27,386 bases of DNA from Thermoplasmata archaeon (GTDB lineage Archaea; Thermoplasmatota; B47-G6), in NCBI GenBank assembly GCA_003663585.1, contig QMTU01000001.1, positions 1-27,386 of the forward strand. The letters run 5' to 3'. Position numbers and translations under genes: made by a program. This document shows, in pieces, positions 7,440 to 14,793 of the stretch. Each line of letters begins with the position of its first letter. Position 1 is the stretch's first letter. Below the pieces are notes generated by a model. It did not search any database. It was not told where the DNA came from and saw only the letters and a program-made list of their open reading frames with translations.

Positions 7440-7936
7440 TCGTCATCCTCATCTTTGTCTTTAGACACTATGTAGATAGTTGCATCCTTTTTTCTTAAAA
7501 GATTAGCTAAATCTTTTGCGGGGATCCAGCAGCTACTAACGCCGTCATAGTGATTAACTACTTTATAATAAGCTCCTGATGGTGTTTTGTCTACGATAAG
7601 AGAAAAATGCGGAACATGTTTTCTTGTTTTCTTGTCAAACCACGGTGCATCTAAAAGCACGATTTTTCCCTTGTCTAACTGCTTCTTTATGTATCTTCTT
7701 GTTGGGCGTTTCCCATTGGAGATATGTATGCCAGGAATATTCCTGACGACCTCTACAAGATCTTTAGCCCAGGTTCCTTCTAGGTCTGTCTTTGTTAGTG
7801 TGGTTAGTAGGCCCTTGGCTAATTTCTCTGTTACACGTCGGCCGAGAAATGTTTTTATGCCAGCCCACTTCATAATATTAAGAACAGCAATTGGACCACA
7901 TCGAAAACTATCCCTTTGTCCAAGCCATCTAACCAT
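7436..7936 (-). CDS. Peptidase C39-like (papain-fold) cysteine protease
   Basis: A 166-residue protein. The N-terminus reads WLGQRDSFRCGPIAVLNIM, the usual C39 layout of oxyanion Gln (Q7) followed by the nucleophile Cys (C13). The catalytic His is in HVPHFSLIVD (H110), and an Asn/Asp lies in NHYDG (128-131). C39 peptidases cleave double-glycine leader peptides or act as general thiol proteases. The absence of a transporter and of any signal peptide here suggests a cytoplasmic protease. A speculative link is processing of a glycine-ended substrate such as the ubiquitin-like proteins in this window. The ATG at 7936 lies 9 nt downstream of the deaminase-like gene, and the stop overlaps the next start by 4 nt. 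Confidence 0.78.
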   Translation of the reverse strand: MVRWLGQRDSFRCGPIAVLNIMKWAGIKTFLGRRVTEKLAKGLLTTLTKTDLEGTWAKDLVEVVRNIPGIHISNGKRPTRRYIKKQLDKGKIVLLDAPWFDKKTRKHVPHFSLIVDKTPSGAYYKVVNHYDGVSSCWIPAKDLANLLRKKDATIYIVSKDKDEDDE

Positions 7937-7945
7937 TCTGGCCTC

Positions 7946-8347
7946 CTATTTAGTCACTATTTTGGCTATCTTGCCAGAGCTGGTAGAAAAATAGAAGTTC
8001 TTGCATCCTCTTGCTATTAGAAATTCATAGCAATGATTACAGGGCGCTGCGTCTGCAAGTCTTTTCCCAATCCTAAGCAGCCGTATATTTACAATTTCCC
8101 AGCTCTTGTTATCTATCAATAGTCCTCTGGCCTTTTTCCACGCATCTATTTCACTGTGTATCCCAGCATAGCTAGGATACCCGTACTGACGTGGAGGAGA
8201 TGCGGGTCTATTGACACCTATCTCTAGTATTTTATTGTTTTGGACAACGAAGGTATAATGAATAGATTTGCCTTTCCAGGAAGGATGAGACGGAAGGTCT
8301 TTGCTCCTGGCAATCCTAATACACTGCCGAAGAATATTTCCAGTCAT
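7946..8347 (-). CDS. Cytidine-deaminase-fold protein
   Basis: A 133-residue protein with the zinc deaminase signature H64-S-E66 (AGIHSEIDAW) and P-C-N-H-C at 102-106 (AAPCNHCYEFL). The His and two Cys would bind zinc, and the Glu would act in proton transfer. The rest fits one deaminase domain: an N-terminal helix, a beta strand FVVQNNKILEIGVN, then the HSE helix. It could act on free cytidine or deoxycytidine nucleotides, as phage deaminases commonly do, or on nucleic acid; the sequence alone does not decide. The RBS is weak. Confidence 0.85.
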   Translation of the reverse strand: MTGNILRQCIRIARSKDLPSHPSWKGKSIHYTFVVQNNKILEIGVNRPASPPRQYGYPSYAGIHSEIDAWKKARGLLIDNKSWEIVNIRLLRIGKRLADAAPCNHCYEFLIARGCKNFYFSTSSGKIAKIVTK

Positions 8348-8352
8348 TAAGC

Positions 8353-8547
8353 TTACTTCTTTGTTTGAGTAACAATATACGTAGCTAGAGCATCAGCTAG
8401 CAGTTGACGCCATTCCTCGCTTTCTGGCTTATAGTCAGCTGCCATATCTGCTTCGTGCTGAGTGAGAAATTCTGTAATGAGAACTCGCAACTTGGCTACT
8501 GTAATAGTCAAGCCAGGTTTTCTTCTCTGCTTACGCACTATTCCCAT
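8353..8547 (-). CDS. Hypothetical small helical protein, 64 aa
   Basis: Starts at ATG 8547 in a TAATG overlap with the kinase gene. The N-terminus is basic (VRKQRRKPGLTITVAKLRVL) and the rest is helical with a Trp (EEWRQLLADALATYIVTQTKK). No domain recognised. Gene order and coupled translation suggest co-expression with the sugar kinase. Confidence 0.6.
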   Translation of the reverse strand: MGIVRKQRRKPGLTITVAKLRVLITEFLTQHEADMAADYKPESEEWRQLLADALATYIVTQTKK

Positions 8548-9524
8548 TAGAATTTATCCTCTTGTGTTACTTTATATAATAGCTCCTCGGCTGAGCAAGG
8601 TGATGTAGCAGTACCTTGTATTTCACATACCATCCCAGCAGCTACATTAGCGGCTCTTACCATTGTATTGTAGTGCATCTTTTCATATTTCATGAGCATA
8701 TAAGCAAGTGTTGCGGTTACTGTATCTCCAGCCCCAGTTACGTCTATTGCCTTGGCATTGGTAGCTGGAAGGACAGCACGCCAGTTATCTGCCTGGCATA
8801 TCATACCTCGATGTCCTCTTGTCAGAATTATGCCATGAATCTCAGCAACTTCTAGGAAGGTATGTAGATTTTCGGGATGAAAGTTAGGCAGTAGCCCTAG
8901 CTCTTTGCACATTCTGGCATATTCGTGCTCGTTTGGAGTAATCCAATCGACTCCCTGGAACATGGATATATCTTCTCTACGCGTATCTACAATAATATAC
9001 GTCATTTCGTCGTAACACGACATAACTCTTCTCATAAGGCGCGGTGTGATGTATCCTTTGCCATAGTCACTTATAATAACTGTTACTGGGCCCTTTTTAC
9101 TAGCATCTGTAATACTTTGCACAATAGCAGTTTCGGTATTTTCATTTGGAGACAGCGTGGCCTTGTCCAGAAGCTGCTCATTGTCAACTCGGACAATCTG
9201 ATATCCGGTTCTTGTGTCTGTTATGCGGAGCTTGATGTTGGCACTAGCGTTGTTGGTGTTGGGTAGGATTGGCAGTTGAATATCGAGTTTATCGGTAAAT
9301 TCTTTGTATTGTCGGGGTAGGTGCCCATAAAGAATGATAGGTGTCTTGTCATTTCCATCAAGAGCCCGCAAGTTGGCAGCCGCATTACCAGCTCCACCCA
9401 GACGCTCTTCCTTTTCAATCAAGCTAGCTACCGGAATAGGAGCTTCTGGGCTAAGTCTGTCGCACTCGCATAGCCATGTCTCGTCGATCATTATATCGCC
9501 TATAACAATAAAAGATCCTTTCAT
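8547..9524 (-). CDS. PfkB-family sugar kinase, like the heptose-7-phosphate kinase domain of HldE (RfaE)
   Basis: A 325-residue ribokinase-fold protein. It begins with a strand and acidic substrate motif GDIMIDETW, followed by RLSPEAPIPV and GGAGNAAANL (about 43-52). It ends with the PfkB signature AIDVTGAGDTV, with the catalytic Asp at about 267, and TPNEHE is also visible. SPEAPIPV together with GGAGNAA is typical of the kinase domain of HldE, which phosphorylates D-glycero-manno-heptose-7-phosphate at C1 for ADP-heptose synthesis. The C-terminal adenylyltransferase domain of HldE is absent. A separate sugar nucleotidyltransferase (11122-11931) and a cupin neighbour could complete a sugar-nucleotide route. 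Substrate identity is inferred. Confidence 0.85.
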   Translation of the reverse strand: MKGSFIVIGDIMIDETWLCECDRLSPEAPIPVASLIEKEERLGGAGNAAANLRALDGNDKTPIILYGHLPRQYKEFTDKLDIQLPILPNTNNASANIKLRITDTRTGYQIVRVDNEQLLDKATLSPNENTETAIVQSITDASKKGPVTVIISDYGKGYITPRLMRRVMSCYDEMTYIIVDTRREDISMFQGVDWITPNEHEYARMCKELGLLPNFHPENLHTFLEVAEIHGIILTRGHRGMICQADNWRAVLPATNAKAIDVTGAGDTVTATLAYMLMKYEKMHYNTMVRAANVAAGMVCEIQGTATSPCSAEELLYKVTQEDKF

Positions 9525-9889
9525 TATTTCCTCGCTTGAAGCTGCGAATCACCTGGTTCCACACGGTAGGAGTCATCGTCTCTATGTGTTGTGCTAATTT
9601 CCATAATCTCTGAATCCTCTAGTCCTATAAACTGATGAACTCTTCCGGGGGGAATTTCGATTGAGTCGTATGGTTTCATAATGAATTTATACCTTTTAGC
9701 GTCTTCTACAATAATCATTTCTACTTTACCTTTAATAACACAGAATGTCTCGTGTTTCTTGACGTGAAAATGTAGGCTACATTTGCTGTCTTTGTTAAGA
9801 CATAATATCTTTCCGCAGTACTTATCATGATTAGTTATCCAAAGCTCCTTACCCCACCCTTTGGATATCGGGAATGGCTTAAATATCAT
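9524..9889 (-). CDS. Cupin-domain protein, phosphomannose-isomerase-like
   Basis: A 121-residue single cupin. Motif 1 is SLHFHVKKHETFCVIKG, giving metal ligands H40, H42 and E47, and motif 2 is IPPGRVHQF with H85. The N-terminal KGWGKELW followed by the cupin core is like the C-terminal isomerase domain of type II mannose-6-phosphate isomerase/guanylyltransferases. It may isomerise a sugar phosphate for the neighbouring kinase (4-nt-scale coupling) and sugar nucleotidyltransferase. Small cupins of this kind also act as sugar epimerases or have no known activity, so the role is tentative. Confidence 0.8.
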   Translation of the reverse strand: MIFKPFPISKGWGKELWITNHDKYCGKILCLNKDSKCSLHFHVKKHETFCVIKGKVEMIIVEDAKRYKFIMKPYDSIEIPPGRVHQFIGLEDSEIMEISTTHRDDDSYRVEPGDSQLQARK

Positions 9890-9902
9890 GCAATCTTGCT
9901 CC

Positions 9903-10115
9903 TTATGAAATCGTCTGAATGCCTTTTACAACGCTATACATTACCAGATCTATAAAAAAGAGCACGAGGCAGAAGATAGAACGCCAGTACGTTCTGAAAA
10001 ATCCTAGCTTCGTATCTCTAAATAGATCTAGTGAGTATTCACACCATGCCGCTATGACCGTTAAGATAATCTGTGTGATCAGAACGAATTTCAGCAATGA
10101 AAGCGTTTCTAGCAT
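9903..10115 (-). CDS. Small two-pass membrane protein, 70 aa
   Basis: It has hydrophobic segments at about residues 8-26 (LKFVLITQIILTVIAAW) and 43-62 (YWRSIFCLVLFFIDLVMYSV), separated by a polar loop with FRDTKLGFFRTY. It starts at ATG 10115 with AAGGGA upstream and overlaps the preceding gene by 7 nt. No family recognised; holin-like size and topology are possible but unproven. Confidence 0.6.
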   Translation of the reverse strand: MLETLSLLKFVLITQIILTVIAAWCEYSLDLFRDTKLGFFRTYWRSIFCLVLFFIDLVMYSVVKGIQTIS

Positions 10116-10354
10116 ACTTGCGTTAGTCCCTTCTCGTCAAGAAATTCTTTTAAGGAATTCCATAGGCTGTCGTCTTCTATTCTCTCGAGATGTCCGCCTG
10201 TTATTTCTTCAATATATACGCGGTGTTCCAATTTATCCTTAAAATACATGAACTCGCGTATTCCATATTGGATTGTTGCTAGGTGCGTGAATCTTCCACG
10301 TGTACCTGGCAGAGGAAATGTCTTCTTGTTGATAATTATAAAACGCCCGCTCAC
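10109..10354 (-). CDS. Hypothetical protein, 81 aa, GTG start
   Basis: I chose the GTG at 10354-10352. GGAG lies 8 nt upstream, and this start avoids the 61-nt overlap with the protease gene that the first ATG (10426) would cause. The protein begins (M)SGRFIIINKKTFPLPGTRGR and continues with beta-like segments and a charged C-terminal helix (DDSLWNSLKEFLDEKGLTQ). No family recognised. Confidence 0.6.
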   Translation of the reverse strand: MSGRFIIINKKTFPLPGTRGRFTHLATIQYGIREFMYFKDKLEHRVYIEEITGGHLERIEDDSLWNSLKEFLDEKGLTQVC

Positions 10355-10365
10355 TCGGTATTCTC

Positions 10366-11088
10366 CTATGGTAAATAGTGATCTAGGAATTGGCGTACTG
10401 TATCGAGATGAACAGCGGATGCCCATAGTCCCCAGACTGGGTGTTGTGGTCCATTCTCTACAATAACGCCTACGAGTTCGCCTTTGCTATTAAATACTCC
10501 TCCACCACTGTTACCATAGTAGATGCTGCCATTAACCAATAACCATCTTGTCTCTGTATTATGGTAACTTGCTACGTTTTCCTTTGCTACTGTACCATGA
10601 GATATAATATCTTCCACTCTAGCACCATATCCTATGATCCATACAAAGTCTCCAACCTTTGGTGGAGATGAGGCTAGTGGAGCTACTAGCTTTAGTGGAG
10701 TAGTATCTGTGGTCATAAGGAGGGCTAGGTCGTTCTTTCTGCTTACTGCAATCGCAGTGACTCTATACTTGTCGTCTCCGTTGAACGAAATAAATCCATA
10801 TGGCATAATTGTCTGGTCTTGACGATTTATTACGCAATGTGCAGCTGTAAGAACAAAGATCCCTGAACTGCTTGCACTCACAACTGTTCCTCCGCAATTG
10901 GCTCTATTAAGATTATATACAACTACGTTGTATTCTACTAGCCGTTGTGGAACAGCAGGACGTAAGAGAGAAGGGGATTCATTAATAATTGGATTAGGCT
11001 GGACTTTGTGGATTGTGAGAGCACGGTGATCGCAGTTGCACGACAATACAGCCGCAAGCAGAAGAAATAAAAGCAGTTTTCGAAGCAC
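10366..11088 (-). CDS. Trypsin-like (S1/DegP-type) serine protease, lipoprotein
   Basis: About 240 residues. A GTG start at 11088 fits the RBS (AAAGGA) better than the ATG at 11097, which abuts it. The N-terminus is a signal peptide ending AAVLSC, a lipobox-like site with Cys at about 17. The chymotrypsin-fold triad is clear: VLTAAHCV (His84), KNDLALL (Asp120) and YYGNSGGGVF (Ser194), counted from the GTG. The lipid anchor and the exported compartment are inferred from the signal. It is probably a periplasmic or cell-envelope protease. Relatives with the same layout lie at 20153-20812 and, with a plain signal peptide, at 24277-25116. Confidence 0.87.
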   Translation of the reverse strand: MLRKLLLFLLLAAVLSCNCDHRALTIHKVQPNPIINESPSLLRPAVPQRLVEYNVVVYNLNRANCGGTVVSASSSGIFVLTAAHCVINRQDQTIMPYGFISFNGDDKYRVTAIAVSRKNDLALLMTTDTTPLKLVAPLASSPPKVGDFVWIIGYGARVEDIISHGTVAKENVASYHNTETRWLLVNGSIYYGNSGGGVFNSKGELVGVIVENGPQHPVWGLWASAVHLDTVRQFLDHYLP

Positions 11089-11121
11089 TGTTATCATCCT
11101 TTCATGTATCTAGTTTTCTCC

Positions 11122-11931
11122 TTACTTATTATTATCATATATGTGTGTTGATGTCAATAGAGCTTTGGCTTCTGTCAGATATTCCTTCGTGTTGACATTC
11201 ACCAATCTGCCGTTTACTAATGCAATTCGGAAAGGATAGTATGTAAGATTTTGTCTATAGAAATCTACAAGCATATAAGAATCACGTACTGCACCTTTTC
11301 TTAGCATTTGCAGGGTTATATCTAGTTTTCCCAGTAAAGCTCCTATTTCTACAAATATGGGCAACCATGTAGGTAATGCTCTATCATGTAAACTAAGGAT
11401 ATCATTTGCGATTTCTAGAAGGGTGTATTCAGGATGTGGAGTTGAGAGAAGGAATGGTCCTTCTTGGAGTTGCCTCTTCGATGCTGTGAGTGGGGAGATT
11501 GCCGGAATCCAGGCAGGATTTGTATAATCTATTTTGTCGATATACCCGTTTTCTCCCAGTAGCTGTTCTAGGATCGATCTATCAAAGATATGATCTCCCA
11601 TCTGGCAGAAAAATGTTGAGTCATTACAGAGGTTTCTACAATATTCTAAAGCCGCTCCTAGGGCCGTTGCAGTACCGTTTTCATTTTTAACGCATACTAT
11701 ACGGCGATCTGCAAGCGGGATGCTGTTTACGTAGTTTTCAACCTCTTCTGCGCCGTATCCAGTGACTACTATAATCGGAGTATTGGGAGGTAAATATTCT
11801 GAAAGACGTTCTATTATGTGACCAAGCATTGGCTTTCCGGCTATCCCTACAAGCGGCTTAATACACTTATCGTCGCCCATACTTGTGGACATTCGGTCGC
11901 CTTTCCCTCCTGCCAGTATTACTCCTATCAT
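11122..11931 (-). CDS. Sugar-phosphate nucleotidyltransferase
   Basis: A 269-residue GT-A-fold nucleotidyltransferase. The N-terminus reads IGVILAGGKGDRMS, then DDKCIKPLVGIAGKPMLGH, matching the LAGGxGxR...KP...GKPM signature. A GDHIFDRS motif near residue 112 supplies the metal-binding Asp. The family joins sugar-1-phosphates to NTPs, forming for example GDP- or ADP-heptose or CDP/dTDP-glucose. The neighbouring heptose-kinase-like gene makes a heptose-1-phosphate substrate plausible. Exact specificity cannot be read from the sequence. The ATG at 11931 has GGAG 9 nt upstream and lies 5 nt after the ThiF gene. Confidence 0.85.
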   Translation of the reverse strand: MIGVILAGGKGDRMSTSMGDDKCIKPLVGIAGKPMLGHIIERLSEYLPPNTPIIVVTGYGAEEVENYVNSIPLADRRIVCVKNENGTATALGAALEYCRNLCNDSTFFCQMGDHIFDRSILEQLLGENGYIDKIDYTNPAWIPAISPLTASKRQLQEGPFLLSTPHPEYTLLEIANDILSLHDRALPTWLPIFVEIGALLGKLDITLQMLRKGAVRDSYMLVDFYRQNLTYYPFRIALVNGRLVNVNTKEYLTEAKALLTSTHIYDNNK

Positions 11932-11936
11932 GCTAA

Positions 11937-12599
11937 TTACTCCACAGAGATTTCATTTGTAAGCAAGTTATACTGTACATCCTTGTCGATTGGCAGTTCT
12001 CTAAGCCACTTTGCCATTGTTCCCGTCATTATGCCGGCAGCTACGTTACTACTGTAGATAGTTGTCTTTGCTGTGCATGATCCGCGATAGGCGTCTTCAG
12101 ATGAGAATAACGTAGTCCTGTAGTGGTTTTGGCTGTCAAGATTAAATACACTTAGCACTCTTAATACTTCTGCCGACATGCGGCCGTCGATAAAGAGTAC
12201 TGCTGTATTCTGTGTCGCAGTGAAGATTAGATCTCGAATATCCATATCATCTACACAGCAGAAAATAATCTCACCAGTGTTCATTCTCCGTCGAAAGCGA
12301 TCATTGACAACTTCTATTTCTACCTCGCTATTAATAGACTTAAGAAGCTCTGCTACTGCCTCTACTTTAGGTTTGCCGAGATCGCTTTCAAAGAATCCTT
12401 GAGCAGCCAGGTTACCGGTTTCGACTGTGTCAAAATCAATGAGCTGAATCTTAGGCACGCCCATAGCCGCTAACTGTATGGCTACTTGTCGACCAATCGC
12501 ACCGACTCCGATTACCGTGACAGTCTTATCTTGCAGTGTTTCTAGAGGAACCAGGTCCTTTTGCCGGCTATACCGTACCTCGGTATCAATTTCAGGCAT
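11937..12599 (-). CDS. ThiF/E1-like adenylyltransferase of the ubiquitin-like cassette (PRTRC ThiF-like)
   Basis: A 220-residue single-domain E1-like protein. The ATG at 12599 follows GAGGAG, and its start overlaps the JAMM stop by 8 nt. The Rossmann ATP-binding motif VIGVGAIGRQVA spans about 29-40. LIDFDTVETGNLAAQGF, with the metal/ATP Asp pair at 55/57 and Asn at 63, is the E1/MoeB/ThiF core. The segment RGSCTAKTTIYSSNVAAG places a candidate catalytic Cys at about 175, the position where related phage and PRTRC ThiF proteins carry a Cys. It would adenylate the C-terminus of the ubiquitin-like proteins and pass them, as thioester, to the E2-like proteins. A substrate other than the Ubls is possible but unlikely in this context. 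Confidence 0.88.
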   Translation of the reverse strand: MPEIDTEVRYSRQKDLVPLETLQDKTVTVIGVGAIGRQVAIQLAAMGVPKIQLIDFDTVETGNLAAQGFFESDLGKPKVEAVAELLKSINSEVEIEVVNDRFRRRMNTGEIIFCCVDDMDIRDLIFTATQNTAVLFIDGRMSAEVLRVLSVFNLDSQNHYRTTLFSSEDAYRGSCTAKTTIYSSNVAAGIMTGTMAKWLRELPIDKDVQYNLLTNEISVE

Positions 12600-13656
12600 T
12601 TTCTTTCTCCTCTTCAAAGACAACAATCTGGTTTTCGTCTACTTGATCCCGCGACACGGCTACCAAACGCTCATCTCTATCATAGTAGCATACATAATCA
12701 TCTATTTCGTTTTCCTGGATGTCCAGCTGCTGAAGCAGGATAAGCCTTTCCTCAATCGGTTCATCTTCCAACTCGTCTCTCAGAGACCAGAAGAATTCTG
12801 GCATTTCGTCATTCGCCAACTCTTCTTCCTCTTCTTCTGCAAAATTACTAGCCCAGCTATATAGATCGTAGTCTACAGCCTCGTCAAATTGTGTCGACGG
12901 AGGGAACTTTCTAGTGCCATATAAAGGGCCATAGGGTTTGGTAGAATGCCAGTCGGGTATTCCCTTTGGCATATTCATATAGCCGTGCTTGGAATAAGTA
13001 TTATGCGTAGTCAGAAATATTTCCCGCTTCTCAATATTCTTGTCATACTCTGCTTTCCAGGCAGCATGATCACTGGCCGCGAAGGGTAAGCTCCAATCAA
13101 TTTTAACCTTAAGATCGAATTGGGCTTTTATTCCGGTACCATATTGCAATCTTGCAGTCATCTCCCCACCTTTGCCAAGAATTGCCATGACTGACCAATC
13201 GCATTTTCCGAACTTCTCTCTAAACGTTTTCTCGTCAGTACCGCTTGGATTGGCACTCATACCAGGATGCGTGTGAAACCAGATCCTTCCAAATTCATCT
13301 GGTTTTCGACCAGCATCTACCTGGTCTTCGAAGAAGTCGGCAATACCAATGTCGTCGAATTCAACTGTTGCAGCCGTGGTCTTTTGCTTGACCGTAAACA
13401 GATCAATTACAGCCAGAGGATCATCAGATCTGGAGATGCCGAATGCGCCGACTTCTGTGTCGCCTAGATCGCGCAAGTATGTCAATTTAGCCCATACATA
13501 CGGGGAAAGCCGTAGCTCGGGGTTGTGTGAGACTGATATCTTACTCGAAACTGTCGGAGTTTGTATTTTCCAAGACTCTTTTGTCTGTGGTCTGTTATCA
13601 ACTTTGGCAATAAATCCCAACTTTTCCTTCTTCTTCTTTTTCTTCTTCTTGCCCAT
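12592..13656 (-). CDS. JAMM/MPN metalloprotease (deubiquitinase-like) of the cassette
   Basis: A 354-residue protein. The ATG at 13656 has AGGAGG, while the longer open frame starts inside the previous gene. The catalytic signature is complete: Glu68 in TEVGAFG, then WFHTHPGMSANPSGTDEK with H128, H130, Ser138 and Asp141 (HxHx7SxxD). This zinc-dependent fold removes or processes ubiquitin-like proteins. The N-terminus is a poly-Lys run (MGKKKKKKKKEK). The C-terminal half has an acidic patch (EEEEEELANDE) and an acidic tail. No second known domain is recognised. It would trim the Ubl precursor or reverse conjugates. It resembles the JAB component of PRTRC-type systems; 13 nt separate it from the upstream E2. 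Confidence 0.92.
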   Translation of the reverse strand: MGKKKKKKKKEKLGFIAKVDNRPQTKESWKIQTPTVSSKISVSHNPELRLSPYVWAKLTYLRDLGDTEVGAFGISRSDDPLAVIDLFTVKQKTTAATVEFDDIGIADFFEDQVDAGRKPDEFGRIWFHTHPGMSANPSGTDEKTFREKFGKCDWSVMAILGKGGEMTARLQYGTGIKAQFDLKVKIDWSLPFAASDHAAWKAEYDKNIEKREIFLTTHNTYSKHGYMNMPKGIPDWHSTKPYGPLYGTRKFPPSTQFDEAVDYDLYSWASNFAEEEEEELANDEMPEFFWSLRDELEDEPIEERLILLQQLDIQENEIDDYVCYYDRDERLVAVSRDQVDENQIVVFEEEKENA

Positions 13657-13669
13657 AAGGATCCTCCTG

Positions 13670-14428
13670 TTATTTTTGACTAGAACAGTAATGACACAAT
13701 GGTCGTTCGTTATAGTAACACGATGACTGTTCGCTACAATCATCACTTTCGTATATTACGCAACCTTCACATAGCTCATCACCACACCGATCGCAATATA
13801 TAACATCTTCGGCGGGAATAATGTCTCCACAGTCGCAACAAGTAGCCCCGTCCCATAAGTGTACATGTATGTATGCTTCAGTAGCTTCATACGATCGAAG
13901 TATGCTTTCCAGAATATCCACCATACTAAACACATCATTTCTATTTGCCGCGCTTCTTAATGCATTCGTGCCACGTCCTGTACATACTATTCCTGCCGGA
14001 TCAACGTGTGGATGAAAATATCCAGAGCCATTCGAGAAGTATGGGGTAATAGGATATGCATGAACTCCCAGAAAGCTTTTGTCAATTCTAAAGGGACCTA
14101 TTCCCAAGTAGAATGGACCAAAGTCTATGCCGTCAAAAACAATACGACGTGTCGGTCCAACGAGAATGAAGTCGTCTTTGTATATACTATAGACGTTTTG
14201 ATGGTGGGCAAGAAACACTCTCTTTGTCTTTGCTAATTCTATAAGATCCTCTCCAATACTTGCAGAAATAGAATCAATTGGCGTTTCGGTAAACCAAGCA
14301 CCAAGCTCGATCTGATCTTTTATTCGTGAGACAACTGCTTTTTTGGAAGAAGAAGGAAATATTTGGATGAAACGCTCGAGATGCTTAATCTTATTGTAGG
14401 TGAGCCCATCGTTAGGAATGGTTAGCAT
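13670..14428 (-). CDS. E2-like conjugating protein A with C-terminal four-CxxC zinc module
   Basis: A 252-residue protein. Residues 95-180 resemble the Prok-E2 fold. A strand ends PFYLGIGPFRI, followed by YFHPHVDPAGIVCTGRG with HPH at 139-141 and the candidate catalytic Cys149. A helix bundle follows (FSMVDILESILRSY). The HPx...G-x-VC arrangement matches the E2 active-site loop (HPN...G-x-ICL). After residue 195 comes a zinc region with C197-x2-C200, C212-x2-C215, C220-x2-C223 and C245-x2-C248, a spacing typical of cross-brace fingers such as FYVE, RING or PHD. An E2 fused to an E3-like zinc module is the natural reading, but E3 activity is not shown. It lies downstream of Ubl 1, beyond a strong stem-loop. 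Confidence 0.85.
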   Translation of the reverse strand: MLTIPNDGLTYNKIKHLERFIQIFPSSSKKAVVSRIKDQIELGAWFTETPIDSISASIGEDLIELAKTKRVFLAHHQNVYSIYKDDFILVGPTRRIVFDGIDFGPFYLGIGPFRIDKSFLGVHAYPITPYFSNGSGYFHPHVDPAGIVCTGRGTNALRSAANRNDVFSMVDILESILRSYEATEAYIHVHLWDGATCCDCGDIIPAEDVIYCDRCGDELCEGCVIYESDDCSEQSSCYYNERPLCHYCSSQK

Positions 14429-14470
14429 CGGAATCCTCCTGGTAACTGGATTCGTACAAATACAATTTTT

Positions 14471-14504
14471 GGAGTGCTGACTGCCACGTAACAGTCAGCA
14501 CTCC
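14471..14504 (-). other. Strong intergenic stem-loop (13-bp stem) followed by an A-run
   Basis: The arms GGAGTGCTGACTG (14471-14483) and CAGTCAGCACTCC (14492-14504) are perfectly complementary, with an 8-nt loop. On the coding strand it lies 12 nt after the stop of ubiquitin-like gene 1 and is followed by AAAAATTG, so no U-run is present. It may stabilise or terminate the Ubl 1 message, raising modifier output relative to the E2 downstream, or be an RNA-processing site. Confidence 0.7.
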
Positions 14505-14516
14505 TGTTGTTTGAGA

Positions 14517-14747
14517 CTAAGCTCCCTGAACCTTCGTAGGGGTGACGGTCATCCGATCGCCAGGCTGCAGCGCATAGCTGGCAGTTACCTCCTGGCGATT
14601 AACACGGATGAGGTAGTCAGCAGGACTGGCACCCTCGCCCATCTCCCGGAAGAACAGCTGGGATGCTGTGGTGCCCTCCTCAACTACCTTTTCGCCGGCG
14701 AATCCAGCGCCTTCGTTGTTAATGAAGCTTACACGGATCTCAGGCAT
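14517..14747 (-). CDS. Ubiquitin-like protein 1 (PRTRC protein C / Prok_Ub-like)
   Basis: A 76-residue beta-grasp protein. It starts with a strand MPEIRVSFINNEGAGF, then VEEGTTASQLFFREMG, RVNRQEVTASYALQPGD and RMTVTPTK, and ends VQGA. The length, LQPGDRMTVTP near the end and the G75-A76 terminus fit the Prok_Ub/PRTRC-C group of bacterial ubiquitin-like proteins; their C-terminus is the expected site of activation. If activation needs an exposed Gly, the single trailing Ala would have to be removed, possibly by the JAMM protease; this is inference. Ubl 2 (17085-17393) shares 29 of 51 residues over the core by my alignment. Confidence 0.9.
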   Translation of the reverse strand: MPEIRVSFINNEGAGFAGEKVVEEGTTASQLFFREMGEGASPADYLIRVNRQEVTASYALQPGDRMTVTPTKVQGA

Positions 14748-14793
14748 TTTTTCCTCCTTTTCTTTGGGTTATAGCCTGATAGAGCCAGGACTT

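Noticed and set aside
13349..13726. Plus-strand open frame with a poly-Phe run
   Set aside because: It is the antisense of the poly-Lys start of the JAMM gene and lacks an RBS.
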